Shown piece by piece: positions 45,061 to 54,599 of a stretch of DNA of 64,000 nucleotides (position 1 is its first letter; the number at the start of each line of letters is the position of its first letter). The DNA is taken from contig CBDDXD010000001.1 in the NCBI GenBank assembly GCA_965235415.1, forward strand, positions 422,782 through 486,781. The letters are read 5' to 3'. This DNA is from Fontibacterium subtropicum (lineage in GTDB: Bacteria; Pseudomonadota; Alphaproteobacteria; Pelagibacterales; Pelagibacteraceae). A program made the position numbers and the translations under genes. The notes under the pieces were generated by a model that saw nothing but the letters and a program-made list of their open reading frames with translations, was not told the origin of the DNA and made no database searches.

Positions 45061-45509
45061 AATTCTTTTGGTAAAGAATTATCTATTGAAACTCTATCTC
45101 CACCTTTGAAAAATATTGCAATCATTACCACTAACCAAAATAATGGATATTCATATCCACCTTTCACCCAAAGAAAACCATTTTTTAAATGAATATAAAA
45201 AGTCGCAACGGCTAAAAGTCCTATTAATTGAATTGCTACAAATCTAGTTAAAAATCCTAATGCCAGAAATATTCCACCAAAAAATTCTAATATCCCAATA
45301 TAAATTGCTAATGGATAGGCAGGTTCTAATTGAACACTTTTAAAAAAATCAACGGTACCATTTAAATTTACAAATAATTTACTATAACCATGGGGCACCA
45401 TCATTACTCCAGCAACAAATCGTATTAGTGAATAGGAATAATATGAGGTTGATTCATAAAATTTTTCTAAGTAAGGAATTATATATTTTGAATTTCTACT
45501 AACTCTCAT
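45057..45509 (-). CDS. DoxX family membrane protein
   Basis: A 150-aa protein with four hydrophobic helices. RFVAGVMMVPHGYSKLF, GILEFFGGIFLALGFLTRF and the C-terminal YPLFWLVVMIAIFFKGGDRVSID are characteristic of DoxX/DUF417-like proteins. Function of the family is poorly defined; some members relate to thiosulfate oxidation or redox stress. Single gene downstream of the tRNA. Confidence 0.9.
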   Translation of the reverse strand: MRVSRNSKYIIPYLEKFYESTSYYSYSLIRFVAGVMMVPHGYSKLFVNLNGTVDFFKSVQLEPAYPLAIYIGILEFFGGIFLALGFLTRFVAIQLIGLLAVATFYIHLKNGFLWVKGGYEYPLFWLVVMIAIFFKGGDRVSIDNSLPKEF

Positions 45510-45566
45510 AGTTGATAAATAGTATCAAATTTATAGGTTTGTATCAAAGTTTAATAAACCCATAAT

Positions 45567-45643
45567 TGGTGCGCCCGGAAAGAGTCGAACTTCCAACCTC
45601 CAGATTCGTAGTCTGGCATTCTATCCAATTGAACTACGGGCGC
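45567..45643 (-). tRNA. tRNA-Arg (anticodon ACG)
   Basis: Folds as a full cloverleaf on the minus strand: acceptor GCGCCCG with CGGGCGC, anticodon stem CCAGA/TCTGG around loop CTACGAA giving anticodon ACG, and T arm GGAAG-TTCGACT-CTTTC with one G-U pair. The 3' ACCA (discriminator A plus CCA) is encoded at 45567-45570. 77 bases. The A of the anticodon would be deaminated to inosine by TadA to read CGN codons. Confidence 0.97.
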
Positions 45644-45716
45644 TTAAATAATAGAAAAATTAAAATTTAATATCTTATTTTATTTTTTTTAATTAAATAA
45701 TCATAGGTCTTTATTG

Positions 45717-46919
45717 ATGCAAATAAATAATTGGAGTTGGCTAAAATTTATTGCCATAGGCAGAATATTATCTGCTTTAACCTTTTTTATGTACGTGGGT
45801 TCAGTACAGCAGTTAATTACTTTATGGAAATTATCTGCAACAGAGGCAGGCTTAATACAAACATCACTTGTAATAGGTTTTGCACTTGCTTTATTTATAA
45901 GTTCATACTGTTCAGACTTTTATAACCCAAATAAAATTCTTTTTATTTATTTAATTATAAATTTTTTATCCAGTTTTATTTTTTATTTAATTGCTAAAGA
46001 TTTTTGGACGGCAACTTTTATTAATTTTTTTATAGGTTTTGCCCAAGGAGGAATTTACGGACCCTCCATACTCCTAGTATCTGAAAAATTTAAATCAAAA
46101 AACAAAGGAGCTGCTATGGGTGTAATGCTTGGCAGTCAATCCTTTGGATATGCAGTATCTTTATCTTTAAGTTACATTCTTACAACTAACTACGGATATA
46201 AAATAAGTTTTTTAACTGCATCATTAATTAGTCTTGTTGGAGCAGCTTTTCTTTTAAGAGGTGTATATGAAGATTTTTTCAAAAAATATAAATTTTTAGA
46301 AAAAAATAAAAAATTTTCTTTAAATCAAAATAGAAAAACTAAATTTTTAATAACGGGATATACTGCCCACGCTATTGAATTATTTGGTTTATGGTCTTGG
46401 CTACCAGTTTTCTTAAGTATTATAATTATAAACAAAATATCTATCGCAACTTTAAGTGTAGGCATTATTATTGGTTTTTCAATTCATTTATCTGGCGTAT
46501 TCTCCTCTGTAATTGCTGGATATCTTTCTGATCATTTAGGAAGAAAAAAAATTTTAGTTTCTTTTTCTTTATTTAGTGCAATTTTATCTTTTTTAATTGG
46601 CTGGACGGCAGAATTAGATTTATTTTTAATTGTTATAATTTCTATTTTTTATAGTTTTTTTGCAATTGGAGATTCTGGTGTTTTAACTGCTGCTTTAACG
46701 GAAAGTACACCAAAATATTGCGTTGGCAGAACCGTTGCTTATCGTTCAATTTTAGGAATTGGATTTGGATCCGTAACACCTGCAGTTTTTGGATTTATTT
46801 TAGATATTACAAATAATCATCAACCTATAAGCTCACAAACAAACTGGATTTTAGCTTTTTCATTCTTAGGTATCGCAGGATTAATTGCAACCTTCTGCGC
46901 GTCGCAATTTAAATCTTAA
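45717..46919 (+). CDS. Major facilitator superfamily transporter
   Basis: About 400 aa with twelve hydrophobic segments. Two MFS halves are visible, the first with FIGFAQGGIYGPSILLVSEKF and the second beginning near residue 210; the inter-helix loop AGYLSDHLGRKKILVSF matches the MFS signature. Start set at ATG 45717, just after a TTG. Substrate unknown. The gene's 3' end overlaps the convergent gate-domain gene by 11 bases. Confidence 0.9.
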   Translation: MQINNWSWLKFIAIGRILSALTFFMYVGSVQQLITLWKLSATEAGLIQTSLVIGFALALFISSYCSDFYNPNKILFIYLIINFLSSFIFYLIAKDFWTATFINFFIGFAQGGIYGPSILLVSEKFKSKNKGAAMGVMLGSQSFGYAVSLSLSYILTTNYGYKISFLTASLISLVGAAFLLRGVYEDFFKKYKFLEKNKKFSLNQNRKTKFLITGYTAHAIELFGLWSWLPVFLSIIIINKISIATLSVGIIIGFSIHLSGVFSSVIAGYLSDHLGRKKILVSFSLFSAILSFLIGWTAELDLFLIVIISIFYSFFAIGDSGVLTAALTESTPKYCVGRTVAYRSILGIGFGSVTPAVFGFILDITNNHQPISSQTNWILAFSFLGIAGLIATFCASQFKS

Positions 46920-47856
46920 CAAAAACAAGTTTGTTAAATAAGCCCTGAAATTTTTTGTACAAAAAGAGTATTAGAAAAACAATTAACAAAGAAAAGATTA
47001 TTCTAAAAAATAACACACCAGAGATATGACCTCCGATAATCATCATTAATATTGTATCCTCAATAACAGCATGCACTAAATTTAATAAAGATAAAGAAAG
47101 CAGAATACTTTGCTTATTGATTGAACCCGATTTTGCCTCTTTAATTAGTAATCCTCCTCCAAATTGAAGTCCAATAGTTAAACCAACAATAATGATATTA
47201 ATTGCACTGGAACTAATTCCCATCAACTTTAATGGAGTTTTGAGAAGTTTTTTTATTAAATTTTCAACGCCAATTTTTTTTAAAAAATTTAAAGAAAAAA
47301 CTAAAATACAAATAATAAAAAATACATAAATTAAATTTTCAACTTGTCCCAACATCCAAGAATAATAATCAGTTGCAATAACACGTTGCTCCAAAACTAA
47401 ATTAAATTTTTCCTGTAAAAATCCAAAATAAAAATAAATTCTATACAAAATAAACCCAGCTAAGAAGGCGATTCCTATTCTTAAGATAGAAGCATAAGAA
47501 AAAGATACTCCCGCTGCACGAGAGATAGCACTTTCGACTAATATATTATGAGCAATTAAAATGACTAAAGTTAAAACTGTAACTTGAGCAACTGTTAAAT
47601 CTAATGATGGAACAATATTTATAAAAAGAATAATCGCAGCATAAACGTTGATAATAATTGCTGTAACCCAAACTATACCTAGCTCAGCTGGAAGGCCCAA
47701 TAATTGAACAATAGGTTCAAAAAAATTGGAAATAATTTTTACTATTCCAATTTCTTCTAAAATTTTAATTACAAAAATAAATGGAATTAATATTTTATAT
47801 AAAGGAATACAAATATCTTTGATTTCTAAAAGGCTATTTTTAAAAAATTTATTCAA
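46909..47856 (-). CDS. Nucleoside-recognition (Gate) domain membrane protein
   Basis: A 315-aa protein with about eight hydrophobic segments and two Gate-like repeats, the first around VWVTAIIINVYAAIILFINI and LIAHNILVESAISRAAG, the second around GLQFGGGLLIKEAKSG and HAVIEDTILMMIIGGH. Such proteins resemble SpmA/SpmB and YjiH and may move small solutes or ions. Start is TTG at 47856, overlapping the upstream TVP38 stop by four bases (TTGA), implying coupled translation. Confidence 0.82.
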   Translation of the reverse strand: MNKFFKNSLLEIKDICIPLYKILIPFIFVIKILEEIGIVKIISNFFEPIVQLLGLPAELGIVWVTAIIINVYAAIILFINIVPSLDLTVAQVTVLTLVILIAHNILVESAISRAAGVSFSYASILRIGIAFLAGFILYRIYFYFGFLQEKFNLVLEQRVIATDYYSWMLGQVENLIYVFFIICILVFSLNFLKKIGVENLIKKLLKTPLKLMGISSSAINIIIVGLTIGLQFGGGLLIKEAKSGSINKQSILLSLSLLNLVHAVIEDTILMMIIGGHISGVLFFRIIFSLLIVFLILFLYKKFQGLFNKLVFVKI

Positions 47857-48569
47857 ATTTTTTTATTAAAAAATTTTTGTTTTATAAAGTTAACCACTAA
47901 AACCATTATACCAAGGGCAGTCAAGGGTACAGATACTTTTGGATCTGAGAGTAAATCTAAATTAAATGGATGACCCTCTTCAATTTTTGAACTAATTCCA
48001 GATACTAAACTTACAGAAATAAATATACCAGGAGCGACACCAAAAATATTTGAAAGAAATATTTTTTTAAGTTTCATATTAAATAATATTGGTATTAAAC
48101 TACCTGCCTGCGAAGGTATTCCTGGAACTAATCTTAAAAATAATAAATAAGCAAAATCATTATTTTTAAAATGACTATCCAAGCTTTTATATTTATTTGA
48201 AAAATATTTAAAAACTAAATCTTTAAAATAATAATTTGCAAAAACATATAAAGCAGTAGAACCGAAAGCAAACCCCATTAATAACAATAACGATCCTAAA
48301 ACTGTACCAAAAATAAAACCGGCAGCAATAACCACTGGAAAACCAAATCCAAGTAAGAAAAACCAAATTGTACAGAATAAGAAAAATAAAAATGAAGAAA
48401 GAAAAATATTTTGATTAATATAATTTAAAAATACTTTTCGATCATTTTTAATAAAATCTGAATTTACGTAATTATAAATTTCATAATAAAAAAATAAAAA
48501 GGTAACTAAACACACTATTAAAAGATAAATTAATCCTAAAATAATTTTAAGCTTTGATAATTGTGTCAT
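47853..48569 (-). CDS. TVP38/TMEM64 family (DedA-related) membrane protein
   Basis: A 238-aa integral membrane protein with about six hydrophobic segments. The family core is visible as FFLLGFGFPVVIAAGFIFGTVLGSL-like sequence (about 70-95), then FLRLVPGIPSQAGSLIPILF and a following ISNIFGVAPGIF-type loop. Related proteins are lipid scramblases or flippases in other systems; no specific role is shown here. First gene of a pair with the gate-domain protein; divergent from rpmH. Confidence 0.85.
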   Translation of the reverse strand: MTQLSKLKIILGLIYLLIVCLVTFLFFYYEIYNYVNSDFIKNDRKVFLNYINQNIFLSSFLFFLFCTIWFFLLGFGFPVVIAAGFIFGTVLGSLLLLMGFAFGSTALYVFANYYFKDLVFKYFSNKYKSLDSHFKNNDFAYLLFLRLVPGIPSQAGSLIPILFNMKLKKIFLSNIFGVAPGIFISVSLVSGISSKIEEGHPFNLDLLSDPKVSVPLTALGIMVLVVNFIKQKFFNKKI

Positions 48570-48650
48570 TTTTAAAACGTAATAAATAAAAACTTTTGCT
48601 GTACATGATTTAACAATTTACCTATAAATAGCCAAATTTTAATTATCACA

Positions 48651-48785
48651 ATGAAAAGAACTTATCAGCCGAGTAAATTAGTAAGAAAAAGAAGACATGG
48701 TTTTAGATCGCGCATGGCAACAAAAGGTGGTCGAAAAGTTATTGCTCGAAGAAGATTTAAGGGAAGAAAATCTGTATCCGCTTAA
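48651..48785 (+). CDS. rpmH: Ribosomal protein bL34
   Basis: 44-aa ribosomal protein of the large subunit. Starts MKRTYQPSKLVRKRRHGFR and continues SRMATKGGRKVIARRR, an essentially complete match to the bL34 consensus. Start ATG 48651, stop TAA 48783-48785, three bases before rnpA. First gene of the rpmH-rnpA-yidD-yidC operon, conserved across bacteria. Confidence 0.98.
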   Translation: MKRTYQPSKLVRKRRHGFRSRMATKGGRKVIARRRFKGRKSVSA

Positions 48786-48788
48786 GTC

Positions 48789-49142
48789 ATGCCCAAGACT
48801 CTGAAATTTGAAAGTCTTAGGGGCAATCTTGAATTTAAAAAAATTCTATCAGCAAAAAAAGTAAGTTCGGACTTATTCACAATTTATTACACTAACAAAG
48901 ATATTACTTCTGAAACTAATAAAATTTATATGAGTTTCATCTCAGCCAAAAAGCTCGGAAATGCAGTAAAAAGAAATAAAATTAGAAGAAGATTAAAAAT
49001 GGCTGCACGTAAAGCGATTACTGAGATTGATTCATTTAACAATAAATATAAGTATGCTGTTTTTGCAAAATCAAAAATATATGATGTTGATTTTACTAAA
49101 ATTGTACAAGAACTTAGATATAAATTTAGCACATTAAAATAA
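48789..49142 (+). CDS. rnpA: Ribonuclease P protein component
   Basis: Protein cofactor of RNase P, which matures tRNA 5' ends. 117 aa with the diagnostic RNA-binding motif KLGNAVKRNKIRRRLKMAAR and ISAKKLG before it. Follows rpmH by three bases; its stop overlaps the yidD start (TAATG). Divergent N-terminus is normal for this family. Confidence 0.96.
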   Translation: MPKTLKFESLRGNLEFKKILSAKKVSSDLFTIYYTNKDITSETNKIYMSFISAKKLGNAVKRNKIRRRLKMAARKAITEIDSFNNKYKYAVFAKSKIYDVDFTKIVQELRYKFSTLK

Positions 49143-49399
49143 TGATAAAAAAAATAGATAATTTTTTTTCCTTTATTCTTACAAAAGTTATTAAAATCTA
49201 TAAATTTTTATTATCCCCTTTTTTTCATAATGCTTGTCATTATGACCCAACTTGCTCTGAATACTTTATACAAAGTTTAAAAGAATTTGGTTTTATCAAG
49301 GGATGTTTTAAAGGCATTCTTAGAATTTTAAGATGCCACCCTATTAAATTTTTAGGTGGAGGATTTGGTTACGATCCTGTTGTAAATAAAAAAAAGTAA
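49142..49399 (+). CDS. yidD: Membrane protein insertion efficiency factor YidD
   Basis: 85-aa protein, membrane-associated through an amphipathic N-terminus, thought to aid YidC-dependent insertion. The conserved core CHYDPTCSEYFIQSLKEFG and the Cys/His/Pro run ILRCHPIKFLGGGFGYDPV are clear. Sits between rnpA and yidC as in most bacteria. Confidence 0.97.
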   Translation: MIKKIDNFFSFILTKVIKIYKFLLSPFFHNACHYDPTCSEYFIQSLKEFGFIKGCFKGILRILRCHPIKFLGGGFGYDPVVNKKK

Positions 49400-49402
49400 A
49401 TA

Positions 49403-51097
49403 ATGGAAAATAGAAACGTTATAATAGCGGTCATATTATCAACTGCAATCTTAATTGGTTGGTCAATGTTTGTTGAAAATCCTAATGAGATTAATAAAAA
49501 TAAATTCGACACTCAAACAAAGACAGAAGTTCAAACAAATATTCAAAAACCAGATGCTCCACAAACTACAAAGGCAAATCCAACAAAAACAATATCTAGA
49601 AGTGAAGCACTAAAAGAAAGTGATAGAGTTTTGATTGAAAATAGTAATTTATCTGGCTCTATATCCTTAAAAGGGGCTCTAATTGATGACATTGTATTAA
49701 AAAACTACAGAGAAACATTAGATAAAAATAGCAAACCTATTATTCTTCTTAATCCAAAAAAAACTGATGATGCATATTTTGTTGAATCTGGTTGGGCAAC
49801 AGCAAAATCGGATATTAAAGTTCCTGATAACAATAGTGTTTGGCAAATTAAGGAGGGTAAAAAATTAACTCCTAATTCTCCCATAACTCTAGAGTGGAAT
49901 AATAGAGAAGGAATTATTTTTTCAAAAAAAATTGAAATAGATGACAAATATCTATTTAAAATTACTGAAACGATTAGAAATGAAAAAAATAAAACTACTG
50001 AATTGTTTCATTACTCACAGGTTACTAGAAACTCAAAACCTCACACAGACGCTTTTTATATTCTTCATGAGGGTTTGATTGGCGTTACAGATAAAAATTT
50101 AAAAGAAGAAACATATGCTACTATAGAAAAAGAGAAAAAAACATATACTGGAAAAAGTGGCTGGTTTGGTATTACCGATAAATACTGGATGTCTGCAATT
50201 ATTCCTGAAAACGGAAAATCTTTTAAAGCAGAGTATTCTTTTGCAAATGCTTATAAAGCAAATTTTATAATATTGGAGCCAACTGTAACGAGTCCGCAAA
50301 AAAGTGCCTCCAGTAGTTTTAAAATATTTCTTGGTGCAAAAGAAGTTCATACTGTTGATGGTTATGCTGAAAAAGAAAAAATTGATCGTTTTGACTTAGC
50401 TATCGATTGGGGTTGGTTTTATTTTATTACAAAACCATTATTTTTTGTAATCGATTATATTTTTAAATTAATTGGAAACTTCGGTATTGCAATTATTATA
50501 TTGACCGTAATTGTTAGAATTATATTTTTTCCACTTTCAAATTATTCCTTTAAATCAATGGCAAAAATGAAGGTTCTACAGCCAGAGATGTTACGAATAA
50601 AAGAGCTATACAAAGACGACGTCAAAAGAACTCAGCAAGAAATGATGGCTTTATATAAAAGAGAAAAAGTAAATCCTTTATCAGGATGTCTTCCAATATT
50701 AATTCAAATTCCAATTTTCTTTGCTGTTTACAAAATGCTTTTTGTAACTCTTGAAATGCGTCATGCTCCATTTTTTGGATGGATAAAAGATTTGTCAGCC
50801 GCAGATCCAACTACGATCTTTAATTTATTTGGTTTAATTCCTTGGAATCCTCCTTCATTTTTAATGATAGGTGTATGGCCAATATTGATGGGCATAACTA
50901 TGTATTTGCAGCAAAAATTAAATCCAACTCCTCCAGATCCAATACAAGCAAAAATTTTTGCATTCTTTCCTTTAATTTTAACTGTTATGTTAGCAACTTT
51001 CCCTTCTGGACTAGTTGTATATTGGACAGTAAGTAACGTGCTTACGATGGCTCAACAGTACTACATCATGAGGAAAACCACGGTGAAAACGGTTTAA
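49403..51097 (+). CDS. yidC: Membrane protein insertase YidC
   Basis: Inner-membrane insertase (564 aa). N-terminal helix (RNVIIAVILSTAILIGWSMF), a large periplasmic domain (about 60-340), then the conserved five-helix core starting near FFVIDYIFKLIGNFGIAIII, with the typical KPLFFVIDY, LQPEMLRIKELYKDDV and NPLSGCLPILIQIPIFFAVY motifs. The stop overlaps the argB start (TAATG). Engulfs the co-translational pathway of respiratory and transport proteins. Confidence 0.97.
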   Translation: MENRNVIIAVILSTAILIGWSMFVENPNEINKNKFDTQTKTEVQTNIQKPDAPQTTKANPTKTISRSEALKESDRVLIENSNLSGSISLKGALIDDIVLKNYRETLDKNSKPIILLNPKKTDDAYFVESGWATAKSDIKVPDNNSVWQIKEGKKLTPNSPITLEWNNREGIIFSKKIEIDDKYLFKITETIRNEKNKTTELFHYSQVTRNSKPHTDAFYILHEGLIGVTDKNLKEETYATIEKEKKTYTGKSGWFGITDKYWMSAIIPENGKSFKAEYSFANAYKANFIILEPTVTSPQKSASSSFKIFLGAKEVHTVDGYAEKEKIDRFDLAIDWGWFYFITKPLFFVIDYIFKLIGNFGIAIIILTVIVRIIFFPLSNYSFKSMAKMKVLQPEMLRIKELYKDDVKRTQQEMMALYKREKVNPLSGCLPILIQIPIFFAVYKMLFVTLEMRHAPFFGWIKDLSAADPTTIFNLFGLIPWNPPSFLMIGVWPILMGITMYLQQKLNPTPPDPIQAKIFAFFPLILTVMLATFPSGLVVYWTVSNVLTMAQQYYIMRKTTVKTV

Positions 51098-51951
51098 TGG
51101 ATATAAAGTCTTTTTGGCCAGAACTTGGTCCATCAATTCAAGAGGCATCTGTTTACTTTGATAAATATAAAAATAAAAAAATAATTCTCAAATACGGTGG
51201 TCAGGTAATGTCTGATCAGAGTCTTTCAAAAGCATTTGCACAGGATGCTGCGATTTTAAGAAAATTAGATATTGATGTTGCTGTAATTCATGGTGGAGGA
51301 CCACAAATTAAGACTAAACTTGAAGCTCAAAATTTAGAAAGTAAATTCATTTCAGGATTAAGAGTCACTGATGAAAATGTAATTAAAGTTGTTGAAGACG
51401 TTTTATTAAATGAAATAAATCCAGATCTAAGAGATGCAATTATAAATTATGGTTCAAAAGCAGAGTCTGTTACTGTTAGAAAAAATAATGCAATTCACAT
51501 CGACAAAGCTATAGATGAAAAATTAGGATTTGTTGGAGATCCAAAAAAAATCGACACAAAAATATTAAATAATTTTTTTAAACAAAAAATTATACCTGTT
51601 ATTGCTCCTATGGGTATGGATAATAAAGGCCAAGTTTACAATATTAATGCCGATACTGCTGCTGGAACTATTGCAAATCAAATAAAAGCGGAAAGACTTT
51701 TATTAATGACCGATGTTCCAGGAGTAAATGATAAAAATGGTAACTTGATATCACAATTATCTACGAAACAAGCCTTAGATCTTATTAATGATGGAACAAT
51801 TACTGGAGGAATGATTCCAAAAATCAAAACATGCATTAGCGCTATTGAATCTGGTGTGAATGGGGTAGTTATTATTGATGGAAGAAAATCTCATGCAGTT
51901 CTTTTTGAGTTATTTTCAAATCTTGGAGCTGGAACGCTTATAATAAAATAA
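51097..51951 (+). CDS. argB: Acetylglutamate kinase
   Basis: Second step of arginine synthesis, phosphorylating N-acetylglutamate. Amino-acid-kinase motifs: ILKYGGQVMSDQ (nucleotide-binding Lys), VIHGGGPQI, YNINADTAAGTIA and TGGMIPKIKTC. 284 aa, normal. Start overlaps the yidC stop and its own stop overlaps the HAD gene start. In many alphaproteobacteria engB lies between yidC and argB; it is absent here. Confidence 0.96.
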   Translation: MDIKSFWPELGPSIQEASVYFDKYKNKKIILKYGGQVMSDQSLSKAFAQDAAILRKLDIDVAVIHGGGPQIKTKLEAQNLESKFISGLRVTDENVIKVVEDVLLNEINPDLRDAIINYGSKAESVTVRKNNAIHIDKAIDEKLGFVGDPKKIDTKILNNFFKQKIIPVIAPMGMDNKGQVYNINADTAAGTIANQIKAERLLLMTDVPGVNDKNGNLISQLSTKQALDLINDGTITGGMIPKIKTCISAIESGVNGVVIIDGRKSHAVLFELFSNLGAGTLIIK

Positions 51952-52619
51952 TGGATGAAATAAAAAACGTAAAATTTTGGATTTTTGATTTAGACAACAC
52001 TCTTTATCCTTCTTCTACTAATTTATTTTCGAGAATTGATAAATTAATGGCAAGTTTTATCACTCAACATTTAAATGTTAATCATGAAGAAGCCATTCAA
52101 ATAAAAAATGATTATTTTCAAAAACATGGAACAACTTTGAATGGATTGATTAAGCATCATAATATTGATCCTCATCACTTTTTAGAATTTGTACATAATA
52201 TTGATTATAGTTTTTTAAACAAAAATGAAAAACTCAATAAAGAGATAAAAAATTTACCTGGAAAAAAAATTATATTTACTAATGGTTCAAAAAAACATGC
52301 AAAAAAAGTTGTGAGTAATTTACAGCTTGATGAAAATCTTTTTTCAATATTTGACATCGTTGACTCAGATTTTGTTCCAAAACCAGAAAGATCTCCTTAT
52401 GAAAGACTTATTAAAAAATATGACATTATACCTGAACAAAGTATTTTTTTTGAAGACATCGCACGAAACCTTAAACCAGCTCATGATCTTGGAATGAAAA
52501 CAGGGTGGGTAATAAATGAAGATAATTGGGCAAAAGAAGGCCACGATGAAGATCATGTTCACTTTAAAATAAAAGAATTAGATCATTTTCTTGAGCAGTG
52601 TAATTTGTTAATTAAATAG
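51951..52619 (+). CDS. HAD-family phosphatase, pyrimidine 5'-nucleotidase type
   Basis: A 222-aa HAD-like hydrolase. Motif I FDLDNTLYPSS with both Asp residues, motif II FTNGS, motif III Lys in KPERSPYE, and motif IV FFEDIARNLKPAHDLGMKTGWV are intact. The DNTLYP form is typical of the SDT1/PHM8 group of nucleotide phosphatases. Commonly found next to argB and dapD in alphaproteobacteria. Coupled to argB by overlap and two bases before dapD. Confidence 0.9.
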   Translation: MDEIKNVKFWIFDLDNTLYPSSTNLFSRIDKLMASFITQHLNVNHEEAIQIKNDYFQKHGTTLNGLIKHHNIDPHHFLEFVHNIDYSFLNKNEKLNKEIKNLPGKKIIFTNGSKKHAKKVVSNLQLDENLFSIFDIVDSDFVPKPERSPYERLIKKYDIIPEQSIFFEDIARNLKPAHDLGMKTGWVINEDNWAKEGHDEDHVHFKIKELDHFLEQCNLLIK

Positions 52620-52621
52620 AT

Positions 52622-53437
52622 ATGAGTATTGAAAATATTATTTTAGAAGCCTGGGAAAACAAAAGTAATATTAATAAAAATTCTAATAAATCGATTATTT
52701 CTGCAATTAACGAAACTTTAGAAAAACTTGATTCAGGAATTATTCGTGTATGTGAAAAAAAAAATAATGAATGGCATACACATCAATGGATAAAAAAAGC
52801 AATTCTTTTAAGTTTTAAAATTCAAGATAACAAAATTTTATCAGGTCCTTATACATCTTGGTTTGACAAAGTAGATGGCAAAACAACTCTTTGGGATGAA
52901 AAAAAACATATTGATGCTGGATTTAGAGCAGTGCCTAACGGGGTTATAAGAAAATCTGCATACGTAGGAAAAAATGTTGTGTTAATGCCTTCCTTTATAA
53001 ATGTAGGTGCTTACGTTGATGATGGAACAATGATCGATACTTGGTCAACGGTTGGTTCTTGCGCACAAATAGGAAAAAATTGCCATATCTCTGGAGGGGT
53101 TGGAATTGGAGGAGTATTAGAACCTCTTCAAGCAAATCCTGTAATCATTGAAGATAATTGTTTTATTGGAGCCAGATCAGAAATAGCTGAGGGAGTAATT
53201 GTTGGGGAAGGCTCTGTAATTTCAATGGGAGTTTATATTGGAGCTTCTACAAAAATTATAGATAGAAAAACAAACAAAACTATTTACGGAAAAGTACCTC
53301 CTTATTCTGTAGTGGTTTCAGGATCACTTGCAAATGAAGATAAAAATAAACCAAGTCTATATTGTGCAGTGATTGTAAAAACAGTGGATGAAAAAACTAG
53401 AAGCAAAACTTCAATAAACGACTTACTAAGAGATTAA
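52622..53437 (+). CDS. dapD: Tetrahydrodipicolinate N-succinyltransferase
   Basis: Lysine/diaminopimelate pathway enzyme adding succinyl from succinyl-CoA. A left-handed beta-helix of hexapeptide repeats runs through about residues 110-230 (VPNGVIRKSAYVGKNVVLMP, GGVGIGGVLEPLQANPVIIE, IGARSEIAEGVIVGEGSVIS). 271 aa, normal. Directly before dapE, so the succinylase branch is encoded together. Confidence 0.97.
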   Translation: MSIENIILEAWENKSNINKNSNKSIISAINETLEKLDSGIIRVCEKKNNEWHTHQWIKKAILLSFKIQDNKILSGPYTSWFDKVDGKTTLWDEKKHIDAGFRAVPNGVIRKSAYVGKNVVLMPSFINVGAYVDDGTMIDTWSTVGSCAQIGKNCHISGGVGIGGVLEPLQANPVIIEDNCFIGARSEIAEGVIVGEGSVISMGVYIGASTKIIDRKTNKTIYGKVPPYSVVVSGSLANEDKNKPSLYCAVIVKTVDEKTRSKTSINDLLRD

Positions 53438-53438
53438 C

Positions 53439-54599
53439 ATGCTAAAGACTATCAATGAAGTTTCTTTAGCAAAAGATCTTGTTAAATGTCAAAGTGTTAC
53501 GCCTAAAGACGATGGTGCAATTAATACTGTTATAAAAAATCTAAAAAAAATAGGTTTTAAATGTCAGGTTATGGAGTTTCAAGAAAAAGGAACTGCAAAA
53601 ATTAAAAATTTATATGCAAAAATTGGAAAAAGTTCTCCTAATTTTTGTTTTGCTGGACATACTGATGTTGTTCCAGTTGGAGACCTAAAGTCATGGACTG
53701 TTAATCCCTTTGGTGGGGTTATTAAAAATCAAAAATTAATTGGGCGTGGTATCAGTGATATGAAAGGTGCTATTGCTTGTTTTATAGCCGCTGTTAGTGA
53801 ATTTCTGAAAAAAAATAAAAAACTAAAAGGATCTATAAGTTTACTCATAACAGGTGATGAAGAAACTATTGCAATTAATGGAACAAAAAAAGTTATAGAA
53901 AAATTAATACAAAAAAAAGAAAAAATTAATTTTTGTATAGTTGGAGAGCCTACGAATGAAAATAAGCTCGGTGAAATGATTAAAATTGGAAGAAGAGGGA
54001 GTATGACGGGTTATTTAACAATTATAGGCACTCAAGGACATGTTGCCTATCCTCACGCTTCTAACAACCCCTCTACAATTATAATTGAAGTTTTAAATAA
54101 AATAAAAAAATTAAAACTAGATAGGGGTAATAAAGATTTCGAGCCTTCAAATCTTGAAATTACAAAAATTACAATTGATAACACTGCCGATAATGTCATT
54201 CCTGCGGAAGCAAAAGCTTCTTTTAATATAAGATTTAATAATTTACACTCATCAAAATCTCTTAAAAGTAAATTAAACAAAATTTTTTCTTCTATTACTA
54301 AAAAATTCAAAGCAAGTTACAAAATTAAGTACCATGTCTCTGGAGAGTCTTTTTTAACAAAACCCAATAAAACTGTTTACATGATTAAAAATGTTATAAA
54401 AAAAAGCACAAAAATTAATCCTATTTTATCAACATCGGGTGGAACCTCTGATGCCCGTTTTATAAAAAAAATTGCTCCTTGTATTGAATTTGGTTTAATT
54501 GCAAAAACTATTCATCAAGTAGACGAAATGGCCAAAGTTTCTGATTTAAAAAAATTAAAAAATATATATTTAGACATTCTTGCTAATTACTTTAAGTGA
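53439..54599 (+). CDS. dapE: Succinyl-diaminopimelate desuccinylase
   Basis: Zinc-dependent M20-family enzyme releasing LL-diaminopimelate. Metal-binding sites are visible in FCFAGHTDVVPVGD (His and Asp), GRGISDMKGAIA, GDEETIAINGTKK and VGEPTNENKLGE. 386 aa, normal. One base after dapD; its stop overlaps the start of the deacetylase gene (GTGA). Confidence 0.96.
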   Translation: MLKTINEVSLAKDLVKCQSVTPKDDGAINTVIKNLKKIGFKCQVMEFQEKGTAKIKNLYAKIGKSSPNFCFAGHTDVVPVGDLKSWTVNPFGGVIKNQKLIGRGISDMKGAIACFIAAVSEFLKKNKKLKGSISLLITGDEETIAINGTKKVIEKLIQKKEKINFCIVGEPTNENKLGEMIKIGRRGSMTGYLTIIGTQGHVAYPHASNNPSTIIIEVLNKIKKLKLDRGNKDFEPSNLEITKITIDNTADNVIPAEAKASFNIRFNNLHSSKSLKSKLNKIFSSITKKFKASYKIKYHVSGESFLTKPNKTVYMIKNVIKKSTKINPILSTSGGTSDARFIKKIAPCIEFGLIAKTIHQVDEMAKVSDLKKLKNIYLDILANYFK

